Source of the DNA: Polaromonas sp.
GTDB lineage: Bacteria; Pseudomonadota; Gammaproteobacteria; Burkholderiales; Burkholderiaceae_C
DNA length: 45,629 bases
Assembly: GCA_025363315.1 (NCBI GenBank)
Contig: JANYED010000088.1
Coordinates: forward strand, 1 to 45,629
Direction: 5' to 3'
Position 1 is the stretch's first letter. Each line of letters starts with the position of its first letter. Of the stretch, positions 1-8,810 are shown piece after piece. The notes under the pieces are model-generated. The model was not told where the DNA came from. It saw nothing but the letters and a program-made list of their open reading frames with translations, and did no database searches. A program made the translations under genes and the position numbers.

Positions 1-135
1 GCTACGCTGAATAAGCGCCGTCAAAGAACCCAGTCGGGTTGATGGCAGATCGATTTGGACTCAACACGTCGCCGCGCGACGCTGCTTGCGGCCCATCGGG
101 CCTGTTGCGCGGGTCTCACGGCTCGTTTTGTGCCC

Positions 136-1114
136 TCATGGGCGCACCTGTGCCATCAACCGTTGTCGGCTGAGGTAGATATTGGCCAGTGCCAGGGCCG
201 TGAACGCCCGTGTCGCGTTCTTGGCCAGGCCGCGGTAGCGCACCTTGCCAAAACCCCACAGCCGCCTGACCACGCCGAACACATGCTCCACGCGCGAGCG
301 GATGCGCGCCTTGTCGCGAGTTCTTCGCCTTGAGGGCCTCGTCCACGATGCCGTTGCGACGCGTGCGCTGGTTGGTGAAGTATTTGGCTTTGGGCGCTTT
401 GCCTTCAATCAGCTTTTTTTGGCTGGCATAGGCTGAGTCACCGCACACGCGCCGCTCTTGCCCATGCAGCAAGTCAGGCAACGGATGCTTGTCGTGCACA
501 TTGGCCGCTGTGACGACGGCGCTGTGCGTCAGACCGCTTTGGCTGTCCACTGCGCTGCGCAGCTTCATGCCGAAGTACCACTACTGGGCCTTGCGGGTTT
601 GATGCATTTCGGGGTCGCGCGCCTTGTCCGCGTTCTTGGTGGAGCTGGGTGCGCCGATGATGGTGGCGTCCACGATGGTGGCGGTGTTGACCTTGAAGCC
701 TCGGGCCTGCAGTTCTTGCCCCACCTGCGCGAACAGCGCCTCACCGAGCTTGTTGTTATTGAGTAGGCGCCGAAACTTCAGCAGCGTGGTGGCATCAGGC
801 ACCGGCTCACTGCCCAGATCGATACCCACGAAGCGGTGCAGACTGGCACTATCGTACAACGCCTCCTCGCAGGCCAGACCGGCTTGGTTGAAACAGTGCT
901 GGATAAAGTGAATGCGCAGCATGCGCTCCAGGCCAATGGGCGGACGGCCATTACCGACCTTCGGGTAGTGCGGCTCGATGACTGCGCACAGCGCCTCCCA
1001 TGGCATGATCGCCTCCATGGTCGCCAGAAACTCGTCTCGCCTCGTCCGCTTGTGGTACTGCTCGTACCCCGATTGGTCAGCGGCCATGGCAAGGGTCTGT
1101 TGTTTCATCGTCAT
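136..1114 (-). pseudogene. IS5-family transposase, broken by a stop codon and a frameshift
   Basis: This is a DDE transposase of the IS5 group, the enzyme that cuts and joins insertion sequence ends. The N-terminal piece begins at 1114 with MTMKQQTLAMAADQSGYEQY and carries the family's DATIIGAPSSTKNADKARDP stretch. A TAG at 581-583 (minus strand) interrupts it exactly where the family has a Gln before WYFGMK, so CAG to TAG is the likely change. The reading frame continues past the stop (GLTHSAVVTAANVHD, GDSAYAS) until about position 319, where one extra base shifts it; the correct C-terminus (RVEHVFGVVRRLWGFGKVRY, ALALANIYLSR) resumes in the next frame and ends at 136. Two independent lesions mean the element cannot make its own transposase. 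Terminal inverted repeats were not resolved by eye. Family assignment is firm; the exact IS name is not. Confidence 0.9.
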
Positions 1115-1497
1115 GTAACGTTTCAGCCTCGCCTGCCGTGGACCTTAATCAGCATTACCTTAACTTATTTGCAACTCAAAAAACCGATGTTATGCCCACC
1201 GTCCGTAAAGCACGTTTTTTGGGGGCAGGGTCAGATGTTCATCACGAGACTAACCGTAAGAATGAGGTGTTTGATACCAATCTAGTTTCGTGAATCAAAA
1301 AAAGCCCCTCACTTAGAACGGGATGTCCTTGAGGTTGGCCGGAGACGGCCTGGCGTGCCTAGAATACTATCAGAGCAGCCCAAAGAGTTGTGTGGTGACA
1401 GCACAAAAAAAACTCAGTTGTCTGAGGTTCAAATTCAACAACCGTAAGCAGACTCCTTAATCAACTGATTTTTACCTGCAGACCAAAAACACACAAC
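1115..1497. other. Gene-free stretch between transposase remnant and the biosynthetic cluster
   Basis: No convincing coding region is seen here. The first few dozen bases probably belong to the insertion sequence end. A small hairpin GGCCG-GAGA-CGGCC lies near 1338-1351 without a following T-run. The promoter of the downstream cluster must lie in this stretch or further left, but I could not identify a clear -35/-10 pair. The first gene at 1498 has no recognisable Shine-Dalgarno sequence; the bases before it are A/C-rich. Confidence 0.5.
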
Positions 1498-2691
1498 ATG
1501 ACTACACAGTTTTCAAAAGTTGACGATTCTTACGACATTCGCTTTGACGTTCCTCAGGTTCAGCGTTTACGTTTTACAAAAGATGTGTTCAGCGCAGACA
1601 TCGAAGTTCTAACGGCGCTAATCGAGCGCTCGGGCCCAGCACCCGCAAAGGTGCAGATCTGGGTGGACAACGGCCTCCAGGCCTCACAAGGCGACGCCTT
1701 CAAAAAGCTACATGCCCGACTCAATGACGAAGAGCATATTGATGTGGTGGACGATGTCCAGTTTGTACCGGGCGGGGAAGACTGCAAACGTGACCCACGC
1801 TTAGTTGAATCAATGTTGTCAACGTTTAACAAGGCAAACCTTGACAGAAGAAGCTACGTGCTTGTAATCGGTGGTGGAGCTGTGCTTGACGCGGTCGGGT
1901 TTGCTGCAGCAACTGCACACCGAGGCATACGGCTGATTCGAATTCCCACGACCACGCTCGCGCAAGGCGATTCTGGTGTGGGCGTCAAGAACGCCATTAA
2001 TTTTTTTGAAAAGAAAAATTGGCTTGGTACTTTTGCGACGCCTTGGGCAGTCATCAATGACGCCAAAATATTGGAGACACTGCCGAATCGTGATTTCAGA
2101 TGCGGGTTTGCCGAGGCAGTCAAAGTGAGTCTGCTTAAATCAGCGGAACAGTTTGAGACTTTGGTTGCCAATGCCTCCCTGATCTTTAACCGAGATGCAG
2201 AAAAAACCCATCAGGCGCTTAAACACTCTGTGCTGCTGCATCTGGAGCACATCACGCGCGGCGGAGACCCTTTTGAGGCTGAAATGGCCAGACCACTGGA
2301 CTTTGGACATTGGAGCGCGCACAAGCTTGAACCGCTGTCGAACTACACACTGCGCCACGGCGAAGCAGTGTCTATCGGTGTAGCGCTTGACAGTCTGTAC
2401 AGCTCACGCGTGTACGGGCTGTCAAAGGTTGATGCGCACCGGGTTGTGGGTTGTTTAGCCCAAATTGGTTTGCCAACTTCGCATCCACGTCTCGCAGACA
2501 AAAAAACACTCTTTGATGGGCTGGAAGAGTTCCGCCAGCATCTTGGTGGAGAGCTCACAATCACGATGATTGACCAGCCTGGTCAGCCGGTGAACGTAAA
2601 CACCATTGATTACGTTGAAATGGGTGCTGCGATTGACGAGCTTATTGAAATTTCCGGTGGCCCGAACGCGATTGGGCGAGAGTTTTCGTGA
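1498..2691 (+). CDS. EboD-like sugar phosphate cyclase (3-dehydroquinate synthase superfamily)
   Basis: Predicted NAD- and metal-dependent cyclase of the dehydroquinate synthase / sugar phosphate cyclase superfamily, closest by eye to the EboD branch rather than to AroB. Visible motifs are PGGEDCK (91-97), the dinucleotide-binding GGGAVLD (125-131), RIPTTTLAQGDSGVGVKNAI (148-167), the metal-ligand Glu in FAEAVKV (204-210) and the metal-ligand His residues in LDFGHWSAHKL (about 267-277) and LRHGEA (285-290). All catalytic-type residues appear intact. The length (397 aa) suits the EboD type. These enzymes close linear sugar phosphates into cyclitols; the substrate here cannot be read from sequence. 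It is the first gene of a nine-gene run, and its stop codon overlaps the GTG start of the next gene (GTGA at 2688). No UbiA-like, TatD-like or xylose-isomerase-like Ebo partners are present, so this is not a classical ebo operon. Confidence 0.85.
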   Translation: MTTQFSKVDDSYDIRFDVPQVQRLRFTKDVFSADIEVLTALIERSGPAPAKVQIWVDNGLQASQGDAFKKLHARLNDEEHIDVVDDVQFVPGGEDCKRDPRLVESMLSTFNKANLDRRSYVLVIGGGAVLDAVGFAAATAHRGIRLIRIPTTTLAQGDSGVGVKNAINFFEKKNWLGTFATPWAVINDAKILETLPNRDFRCGFAEAVKVSLLKSAEQFETLVANASLIFNRDAEKTHQALKHSVLLHLEHITRGGDPFEAEMARPLDFGHWSAHKLEPLSNYTLRHGEAVSIGVALDSLYSSRVYGLSKVDAHRVVGCLAQIGLPTSHPRLADKKTLFDGLEEFRQHLGGELTITMIDQPGQPVNVNTIDYVEMGAAIDELIEISGGPNAIGREFS

Positions 2692-3665
2692 CACAAGTCG
2701 GCTTGGGTGATGTCGTAGATTTTGCCAGGGTGGGTGGATTGGCTGGAGTAGGTCATGCGGTCGCTGTTCAATTAGCCTTCCTGCGAGAGCTCAACGATAT
2801 CAAACGGCTTTACGCCCAAAACCTTGGATCGCACTCCTATGCAACCCACATTTTTTTGAGGGCTACCGAACCACTCCGCTCAGGCCAGCCACTGCAAGCT
2901 GATGCGTGGTGCGCTGCAATTGTGGGTGCTGCACGCCTAGGCGCTATTACGCCAAGTGTCCTTCAAGACGTTGGTATCGGTCAGTCTGACAGGCTCGTTG
3001 TACTGTCAAATTCCATACTGGCCCAGCAGTCCCTTACAAAGTCAATGAGTGATACGTTGACTGCTGCTTGTGATCAGCTTGACAAGATTTATGCGCAGGC
3101 CCCTACCAAGGTACCGACTTGGGTGACGCTGTCAACAGCGTCACCACGGGCCGGCGCAACCTGCCCAGGCAAACCACGCATTGCACTTGAGCCCGCAGAG
3201 ATGCACAGCGACCATTGCATCATGGTCGCGGTCTATGCTTTTTTGTTAGCTGACATATTTGGCGCGGACCGGGAAGACGCTTGGCTGATTGGGCTTTGCC
3301 ATCACCTCCACAATGCGTACCTGCCTGATGCCGGCTTTACCGGTGAGGTACTTTTGGGTGACCACTTAGACCGTGTAATCAGCGCATTGCGTTTGCGTGC
3401 GTTGGGTGCATTTTCGGAGCAATATTGCACCCGGGTGAGTCGCCTTTTTGATGAGATCAACAATCTTGCCTCGCCCCTTGCCCGAGCGTTTCATGCGGCA
3501 GACACCATCGACCGTGTCGTGCAGATGGAGCATTACGAACGGACAGCACAGTTCAGGGTTGCGACCGCGCTAGAAGAGTTCAATCTGGTTCACGAAGGCG
3601 CAGCTCAAGAGTTTCAGCATGCCTTGTTACAATCAGTAGGTATTTCTTACAAAACCGCTTTATGA
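2688..3665 (+). CDS. Divergent HD-domain-like protein
   Basis: A 325-residue protein of uncertain function. The C-terminal half resembles an HD-type metal-dependent phosphohydrolase: HSDH at 173-176, CHHLHN at 204-209 where the family has the His-Asp doublet, and HAADTIDRV at 269-277 supplying a late Asp. The Asp of the HD doublet is His here, so either the metal site has changed or the protein is inactive. The N-terminal half (1-150) matches nothing I recognise. The start is GTG and overlaps the stop of the cyclase gene by four bases; its own stop overlaps the next ATG (ATGA at 3662), so it is translationally coupled on both sides and should belong to the same pathway. A role such as removing a phosphate from the cyclase product is possible but is inference only. 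Confidence 0.55.
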   Translation: MTQVGLGDVVDFARVGGLAGVGHAVAVQLAFLRELNDIKRLYAQNLGSHSYATHIFLRATEPLRSGQPLQADAWCAAIVGAARLGAITPSVLQDVGIGQSDRLVVLSNSILAQQSLTKSMSDTLTAACDQLDKIYAQAPTKVPTWVTLSTASPRAGATCPGKPRIALEPAEMHSDHCIMVAVYAFLLADIFGADREDAWLIGLCHHLHNAYLPDAGFTGEVLLGDHLDRVISALRLRALGAFSEQYCTRVSRLFDEINNLASPLARAFHAADTIDRVVQMEHYERTAQFRVATALEEFNLVHEGAAQEFQHALLQSVGISYKTAL

Positions 3666-5905
3666 GCCCGCGTTGGTTTGAGTTGCTTGACCCCGTCACG
3701 CGTGCGCGGTTGAAGTTTCACGCGGTTGGAGAAAACACCGCGTTTGGGTATTGGTCGAGTGAAGGCAGCGCTCAAACGTGGCCGATGGTCTTTGACATCA
3801 GTTTTCTCCGTGTTGATCGGGCAGAACTTGCAACGCAGGTGTGTACGCTTGTCAAAATGCAAGACTTCGCCAACGCGGCTGCTTTACTGTTACAGGACAC
3901 AGACGACTTCGCCCCGACCATTGCTCCGCTTAGCGAATGTCACCGCATCGCTGAGCGATTGCTAGCCAACGACCCCGAACTTCTTGCCTGCGACGTGATG
4001 CAAGCGCTCGAATTTGGGCCGGTTGCAGATTACTTTGCACTGCGCGGCTCAGCCCCCACATTTTTTTCAGGACTTGGCCTTTTAAAGCTTGGCGTGCAAC
4101 CTGGCCAGCCGTTGATTGAGGTGGGATGCGGCGTAGGCCATTTTTTAAATTGGCTGACAACGCGCGGAATCACTGCTCTTGGCACTGACTCGGTTTTTAG
4201 CAAACTTTGCTTGGCGAGCCGCTACATGGCCGTTAAACCCAACCTTCTCTTGTGCGCTGTTTCTGGAAAAAAAACACCGCTCCCGATAGAGACTTTTCAG
4301 CCCAGCAATGTTTTTTGCCACGATGTGTTCTATTTCATAGATGACAAGCCAAGTGCAATTGCAGATTTTCGACGTTTGGCGGGCTTGGCTGGCAACATCA
4401 TGGTGGGTCACGCTCACTTGGCTACTGCTGATCATGGGATCGTTTCAGGTTACCCGCTGTCCATAGATGCTTATCGTCAAATCGCGTTGAAAGAAGCCTG
4501 TTTTTTTGACGATGCGGCTCTTGCATCCATTGACCTTACAGGCGCTCGCCTTCAGCCTAAGATTGCCGAAACAGCCGAAGCCATTTCATTTATCGAAGGA
4601 GAACTGGCGGCAGGCAATTCGCGCTGGTGGAACTTTGCAAATGAAGTCTTGTTTGCACCGATACACTTGACTTGGTCTCATATTGATCGCCTGACCACCA
4701 TGAATTGGCCGAGTCAAGCATTTGCGCAAGAGTACCAATCGTCGGACTATCTCGTGTCAACTGAGAACCCTTTCGAGTATTTGCCATTCCAGGGCAACAG
4801 TGAGTCTCTACCCCTTCATCCGGGGCTAGCCGTTGCGGCACCTTTCTTCGCGCTAGGTGTTAAACCTTTGCGTTGGGGCATTATTGGCGGTGGGTGGATT
4901 GCTGCAGATTATTTCGTCCCAGCATTTCAGTTTTGTCCCCATGCTCAGCTTGTTGCAGTTTGCGACATAAAAAACGAGCGCCTAAATGCGTTTTCCCATA
5001 TCGCTGGACTGCAGCTGTTCTCGGAGCTGCGTGAAATGCTTGTGGCCTGTAGGCTTGATGCTGTGTACATCGCCACACCTAATTGCTTTCACGCAGAAAT
5101 TTTTGAAGCAGTTGCCGCATACGGCATTCGCATACTGAGCGAAAAACCACTGGCGACTAATCAAGCTGATTTAGACAAAATCCGGGCCTGCACGGTTTCA
5201 TCACCAGAATTTTTCCAAACTGCATTCGACCAAAGGTATCACCCGGCTCATGTTCAGTTGGCGCGGCGTCTTGCTGGAGGGGTTTTGGGTACTGTGACAC
5301 AAGTTCGTATGCATTACGCTTGTTGGCTAGACGATGGTTGGAGCAAAGTGTCAGCAACGGAAAATTGGCGAATTGACCCACACCGCGCGGGCGGTGGAGC
5401 AGGCTTTGATTTGCTACCGCATTGTCTTGACTTGATGCTGATGCTGACCGATGACGCGGTCGCGGCGGCGCATTTGTTCTACCAGCGACGGATTCACAAT
5501 TACTCAACTGTCCTGGGGGTGGATGACGGTGCAGTTATGACCGTCATGACTCAAAAAGGAGTTCTCGTAAGTATGCATGTTGGTTATAACTGCCCCGAAA
5601 ACCAACCGCGTCGCCGAATCGAGATTCTTGGAACACATGGCCGTGTTGAGGCACACAACACTATGGGACAGGACGCTGGTGGTGAGTTGGTTTGGCAGAT
5701 TCAAGGTCACGAATCCCGCGAAATTTTTCCAGATGGCTTGGCAGCTGGTCCTTTTGTTCGGCAACTGGACACGCTTTCCCGTCAATGGATAAGGGGTGAT
5801 CTGCCTCGGTTTCCCATACAGCGAGACATTGACTTAGCAGAATGTTTGGTCCGTTGCGACAGTCAGGCAACGGACATATTGGGTCTGCAAGGTGTGCATT
5901 CATGA
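3662..5905 (+). CDS. Fusion: SAM methyltransferase + Gfo/Idh/MocA oxidoreductase
   Basis: A 747-residue two-enzyme protein. Residues 1-140 are an N-terminal region of unknown type. Residues about 145-300 form a class I SAM-dependent methyltransferase with motif I LIEVGCGVGHFL (151-162) and an acidic residue after the next strand (GTD, 174-176). Residues about 403-745 form a Gfo/Idh/MocA dehydrogenase with the Rossmann start RWGIIGGGWIAADYF (404-418), the strand AVYIATPNCFH (467-477), the catalytic-lysine motif SEKPLA (493-498) and a His-containing GFDLLPHCLDL. Gfo/Idh/MocA enzymes oxidise or reduce sugars and cyclitols, inositol being the classic substrate, which suits a neighbour that makes cyclitols. 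No frameshift separates the halves, so the fusion looks genuine. ATGA overlaps at both ends couple it to its neighbours. Substrates are unknown. Confidence 0.85.
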   Translation: MSPRWFELLDPVTRARLKFHAVGENTAFGYWSSEGSAQTWPMVFDISFLRVDRAELATQVCTLVKMQDFANAAALLLQDTDDFAPTIAPLSECHRIAERLLANDPELLACDVMQALEFGPVADYFALRGSAPTFFSGLGLLKLGVQPGQPLIEVGCGVGHFLNWLTTRGITALGTDSVFSKLCLASRYMAVKPNLLLCAVSGKKTPLPIETFQPSNVFCHDVFYFIDDKPSAIADFRRLAGLAGNIMVGHAHLATADHGIVSGYPLSIDAYRQIALKEACFFDDAALASIDLTGARLQPKIAETAEAISFIEGELAAGNSRWWNFANEVLFAPIHLTWSHIDRLTTMNWPSQAFAQEYQSSDYLVSTENPFEYLPFQGNSESLPLHPGLAVAAPFFALGVKPLRWGIIGGGWIAADYFVPAFQFCPHAQLVAVCDIKNERLNAFSHIAGLQLFSELREMLVACRLDAVYIATPNCFHAEIFEAVAAYGIRILSEKPLATNQADLDKIRACTVSSPEFFQTAFDQRYHPAHVQLARRLAGGVLGTVTQVRMHYACWLDDGWSKVSATENWRIDPHRAGGGAGFDLLPHCLDLMLMLTDDAVAAAHLFYQRRIHNYSTVLGVDDGAVMTVMTQKGVLVSMHVGYNCPENQPRRRIEILGTHGRVEAHNTMGQDAGGELVWQIQGHESREIFPDGLAAGPFVRQLDTLSRQWIRGDLPRFPIQRDIDLAECLVRCDSQATDILGLQGVHS

Positions 5906-7170
5906 GGATCTGCTTTATTTCCCGTCGCTACTTTCCCGCAATAAGTGGCATGAGCGTGTACGCCCAAAACTACCTGCGCGAAATGGTAGCTCTTGGACAC
6001 GATATCGTGATGATTTCTCAATATCGCAACGACGAAGCTGGCACCAAAATTTACGGTGGTGGCCCACCGGGCAAAGTTAAAGGCGTTACCGTTATCGGTT
6101 TGGAGTCGCTTGGCGAGCAGCGTGTGAACTTGGGGCAACCAGCAGACTTTGAAGCGGATATCGCCGCCATGGTTAACGCAGGGGTTGCACAACATCAAAT
6201 CAAACCCTTTGACGTTGTGCACGCTCAGTATGCGTACCCGAACGGCTTTGCAGCGATTGAAATCTCTCGACGACTGGACATTCCAAACGTCGTGAGTATT
6301 CAGGGAGGCGATGGTCATTGGGTCGGGCTGTGCTGTGAGACCCACCGACGCGCCATTGGTGCTGTTTTTAACCATGCCAACGAACTCATCATTGGTTGTG
6401 CTTCATTCGCTCAAGAAGTGCACTGCCACCATGGTGTGCCACTGGAGCGATTTACCCTTGTTCCAGGTGCTATCAACGCCGATCATTTTCGTCCACGAAC
6501 AGATCGTTTGCTTGGTGGTGTTGGGACTCCTGCTGTTTTGCTTTATCACGGACGTGTTGATAAGCGCAAAGGGGTGCTGGAGCTTATTGAAGCGCTGGGT
6601 CTCCTCGCCGCTGCGGGCCGAAATGTGCGCTTAGTCATCAGTGGAATTGGGCCAGATCTTGCAGCCGCTAAAGATCTGGCAAGTACGATTCGACTGGACC
6701 ACATCATTGACTTCACAGGCCATGTTTCATACGAAAATGTGCCTGAGGTGTATCGATCCGCCGACCTTTTTGTGTCGCCAACTTGGTCTGAGGGGTTTTC
6801 CAACACCATACTCGAAGCAATGGCTAGCGGACTGCCAATCGTTGCAGCGCGCGCCATTGGTGTGGTCGATTGCCTGACTGACGGTGTAAATGCGCTTTTT
6901 CATGAGATTCATGACGTTGTTGGCTTAAGCACGCAGATCGGTACGCTGCTTGACAACGACTTGCTGCGACGCCAGCTCGCAACAAATGCGATGCGAGAAG
7001 TCCAAAGCAAGTATCGTTGGCCTGCGATCGCATTGCAGCTAGCTGGAAGGCTAAGCCACGTCTTATCTGCAGCACCCGACAACACATGGACTGAGAACTA
7101 TTCGCCCACAACATCTATTGCCGACGCCGATCTAGGGTGTCGCTTCAGGCAGGCACCGCATCTGCTATGA
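5902..7170 (+). CDS. GT4-family glycosyltransferase
   Basis: A GT-B-fold retaining glycosyltransferase of family 4 (422 aa). The N-terminal acceptor domain starts MRICFISRRYFPAISGMSVY; the C-terminal donor domain has LLYHGRVDKRKGVLELIEAL with the Arg/Lys that bind the donor phosphates, and the E-x7-E motif at Glu297 and Glu305 (EGFSNTILEAMASGLPIVAA). I chose the ATG at 5902 because it forms an ATGA overlap with the upstream stop and begins the fold properly; an in-frame start 60 bases upstream would add unrelated residues. Family members include MshA and BshA, which put GlcNAc on inositol phosphate or malate before a PIG-L enzyme deacetylates it; here a PIG-L gene follows directly. The natural donor and acceptor are not known. 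Confidence 0.9.
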   Translation: MRICFISRRYFPAISGMSVYAQNYLREMVALGHDIVMISQYRNDEAGTKIYGGGPPGKVKGVTVIGLESLGEQRVNLGQPADFEADIAAMVNAGVAQHQIKPFDVVHAQYAYPNGFAAIEISRRLDIPNVVSIQGGDGHWVGLCCETHRRAIGAVFNHANELIIGCASFAQEVHCHHGVPLERFTLVPGAINADHFRPRTDRLLGGVGTPAVLLYHGRVDKRKGVLELIEALGLLAAAGRNVRLVISGIGPDLAAAKDLASTIRLDHIIDFTGHVSYENVPEVYRSADLFVSPTWSEGFSNTILEAMASGLPIVAARAIGVVDCLTDGVNALFHEIHDVVGLSTQIGTLLDNDLLRRQLATNAMREVQSKYRWPAIALQLAGRLSHVLSAAPDNTWTENYSPTTSIADADLGCRFRQAPHLL

Positions 7171-7937
7171 GCGCCATTCTCGTTTTGTCGCCCCACCTGG
7201 ACGACGCTGCTTTTTCACTTGGACCGTTGCTTGCTGAGTTGTCTGTTCGAGCACAAATTTTCGTCGCGACTGCTTTTACCAAATCGAATTCCACGCTGAG
7301 CGAGTTCGCGCTGGCTTGCCAACTAGATAAAGGTTTGTCCGCCGATGTCGATTACATGGCCATCAGGCGCCACGAAGACCTTGAATGGTCACGGCGAATT
7401 GGCGTTCAAACAATACACGGCAATTTTGCCGAGGCACCGCATCGGGGCTACCAGTCTGCCAAAGAGTTATTTGGCGATGTGCTGGCAACAGACCAGCTTG
7501 AAGACGCTTTGAAAGTATGGTTAGAAACACTGACCAGCACAATTAAACCGACAGTAATCCTTTGTCCAATTGGCGTCGGCGGTCATGTGGATCATGTGTG
7601 GATTCGCAAAGTCGCAAGCGCAGCGCTTGGCCATAGATTTCCGTTGTTTTTCTTCAAAGACCTGCCGTATGCATCAACATTGAGTTTTTTTAATGCTGAT
7701 GCGCATTTGGGCAACTCCAGCACTTGTCGAGAGCTGAACGTGCCCCTTCCCCAAGCCGCGTTTTTAACGGCACAATTTGCCGCCGAGGCGTATCAGACCC
7801 AAATTGCTTTTCAATTTGGCAATGTCGGGCAGATGAAGAAAACACTTAACGAAGCTTGGACACAGGGTCTACCGCTGTATCACACACACGCTTGCTCAGA
7901 CTCAACTAAGGCGTTTCTAATCATGGAACATGATTGA
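7167..7937 (+). CDS. PIG-L/LmbE-family N-deacetylase
   Basis: A zinc-dependent deacetylase of the PIG-L family (256 aa), the group that includes MshB and BshB and removes acetyl from N-acetylglucosaminyl conjugates. The zinc and catalytic motif PHLDD is at residues 9-13 (His10, Asp12, Asp13) and the second motif GHVDH ends at His143. Both are intact. The start at 7167 is chosen because it forms ATGA with the stop of the glycosyltransferase gene; the longer in-frame start lies inside that gene. Pairing directly after a GT4 gene suggests that the glycosyltransferase adds an N-acetylated amino sugar and this enzyme frees the amine for later acylation. That order of events is inference from MshA/MshB and BshA/BshB. 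Confidence 0.9.
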   Translation: MSAILVLSPHLDDAAFSLGPLLAELSVRAQIFVATAFTKSNSTLSEFALACQLDKGLSADVDYMAIRRHEDLEWSRRIGVQTIHGNFAEAPHRGYQSAKELFGDVLATDQLEDALKVWLETLTSTIKPTVILCPIGVGGHVDHVWIRKVASAALGHRFPLFFFKDLPYASTLSFFNADAHLGNSSTCRELNVPLPQAAFLTAQFAAEAYQTQIAFQFGNVGQMKKTLNEAWTQGLPLYHTHACSDSTKAFLIMEHD

Positions 7938-7939
7938 TC

Positions 7940-8803
7940 ATGCCCGGCCTAGCTGTATTTTTACCGTCTCTTGAACTGCCGGCCTGCGTCTGCAGAAACT
8001 GTGGATTTTGGCAACGAAGTTTTTTGAAACCCATCGACTGTCCAATCTGCAAAGATTTCAGGCATATATTGCCGCCTACTGGCTGGGATTTTTACACCTC
8101 AGATGAGGCAAGTCTGATGTTCCCGATGGGCTGGGAGGAAATACTGCCCGGCTTATGGCATTTTTGGAACGATCCAGTTGACGGCATCGGAAGCCATTCC
8201 TACTTGGTGCAACGCGAGCAAGGAAATCTAGTTTTTGAGGGCGCAACAATTTATTCTGCCAGTGCGCTTGAACACATTGCCGCTTTGGGTGGCGTTCAAT
8301 TTGCTTCCGCTTCACACCCTCATACTTACGGCGCGCTGTGGCAATTGCAAGACCATTTTGACGCACACATTGCACTTCACAAAGGCGATCTGGCCTGGAC
8401 AAGTGCTTTTCGAGTGACGCATCCGTTCGATGACAAACTGGATTTCTCGCCGCGCCTTAGATTACTGCACGCAGGGGTGCATTTTGAAGGGCAGGCTTTC
8501 CTCGTTGATGAGGATCGCGGCCTCATTTTTTGCGGTGATGCGATGAAGTTTGACCTTAGAAAAGATAACCCGCGCTCCGCCGTAGCGATTTCGTCCCATA
8601 AATCTTATGTCCGTAGCATATCTCTGACTGCTGGTGAAATAACACAGTACCGTGCCGTTTTTCGTCAAAACAAGTTCAATAAAGTCTACAGTCCGTTTGA
8701 ACAGGTGCACAACGTCGACTCTGAAATGGTTGACAGGTATTTGTCCCGCTTGGCAGAACAGTTCCCACAAGCAAATTTTATCGATCTTGCTGATCTTTTA
8801 TAG
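7940..8803 (+). CDS. Metallo-beta-lactamase-fold protein with N-terminal zinc ribbon
   Basis: A 287-residue protein with two parts. Residues 16-37 hold CVCRNC and CPIC, giving C18-x2-C21 and C34-x2-C37, a rubredoxin-like or zinc-ribbon knuckle. Residues about 60-260 look like a metallo-beta-lactamase fold: a SHPHTYG motif with His126 and His128, a later His in LLHAGVHFEG and a FCGDAM motif providing the bridging Asp. The usual Asp-His of HxHxDH is replaced by Tyr-Gly, so the metal site is incomplete compared with hydrolytic members. The ATG at 7940, two bases after the previous stop, is preferred; a TTG at 7934 would overlap that stop and is also possible. Function is unknown; it may handle a redox or hydrolytic step in the cluster. 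Confidence 0.7.
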   Translation: MPGLAVFLPSLELPACVCRNCGFWQRSFLKPIDCPICKDFRHILPPTGWDFYTSDEASLMFPMGWEEILPGLWHFWNDPVDGIGSHSYLVQREQGNLVFEGATIYSASALEHIAALGGVQFASASHPHTYGALWQLQDHFDAHIALHKGDLAWTSAFRVTHPFDDKLDFSPRLRLLHAGVHFEGQAFLVDEDRGLIFCGDAMKFDLRKDNPRSAVAISSHKSYVRSISLTAGEITQYRAVFRQNKFNKVYSPFEQVHNVDSEMVDRYLSRLAEQFPQANFIDLADLL

Positions 8804-8810
8804 CTTGAAC

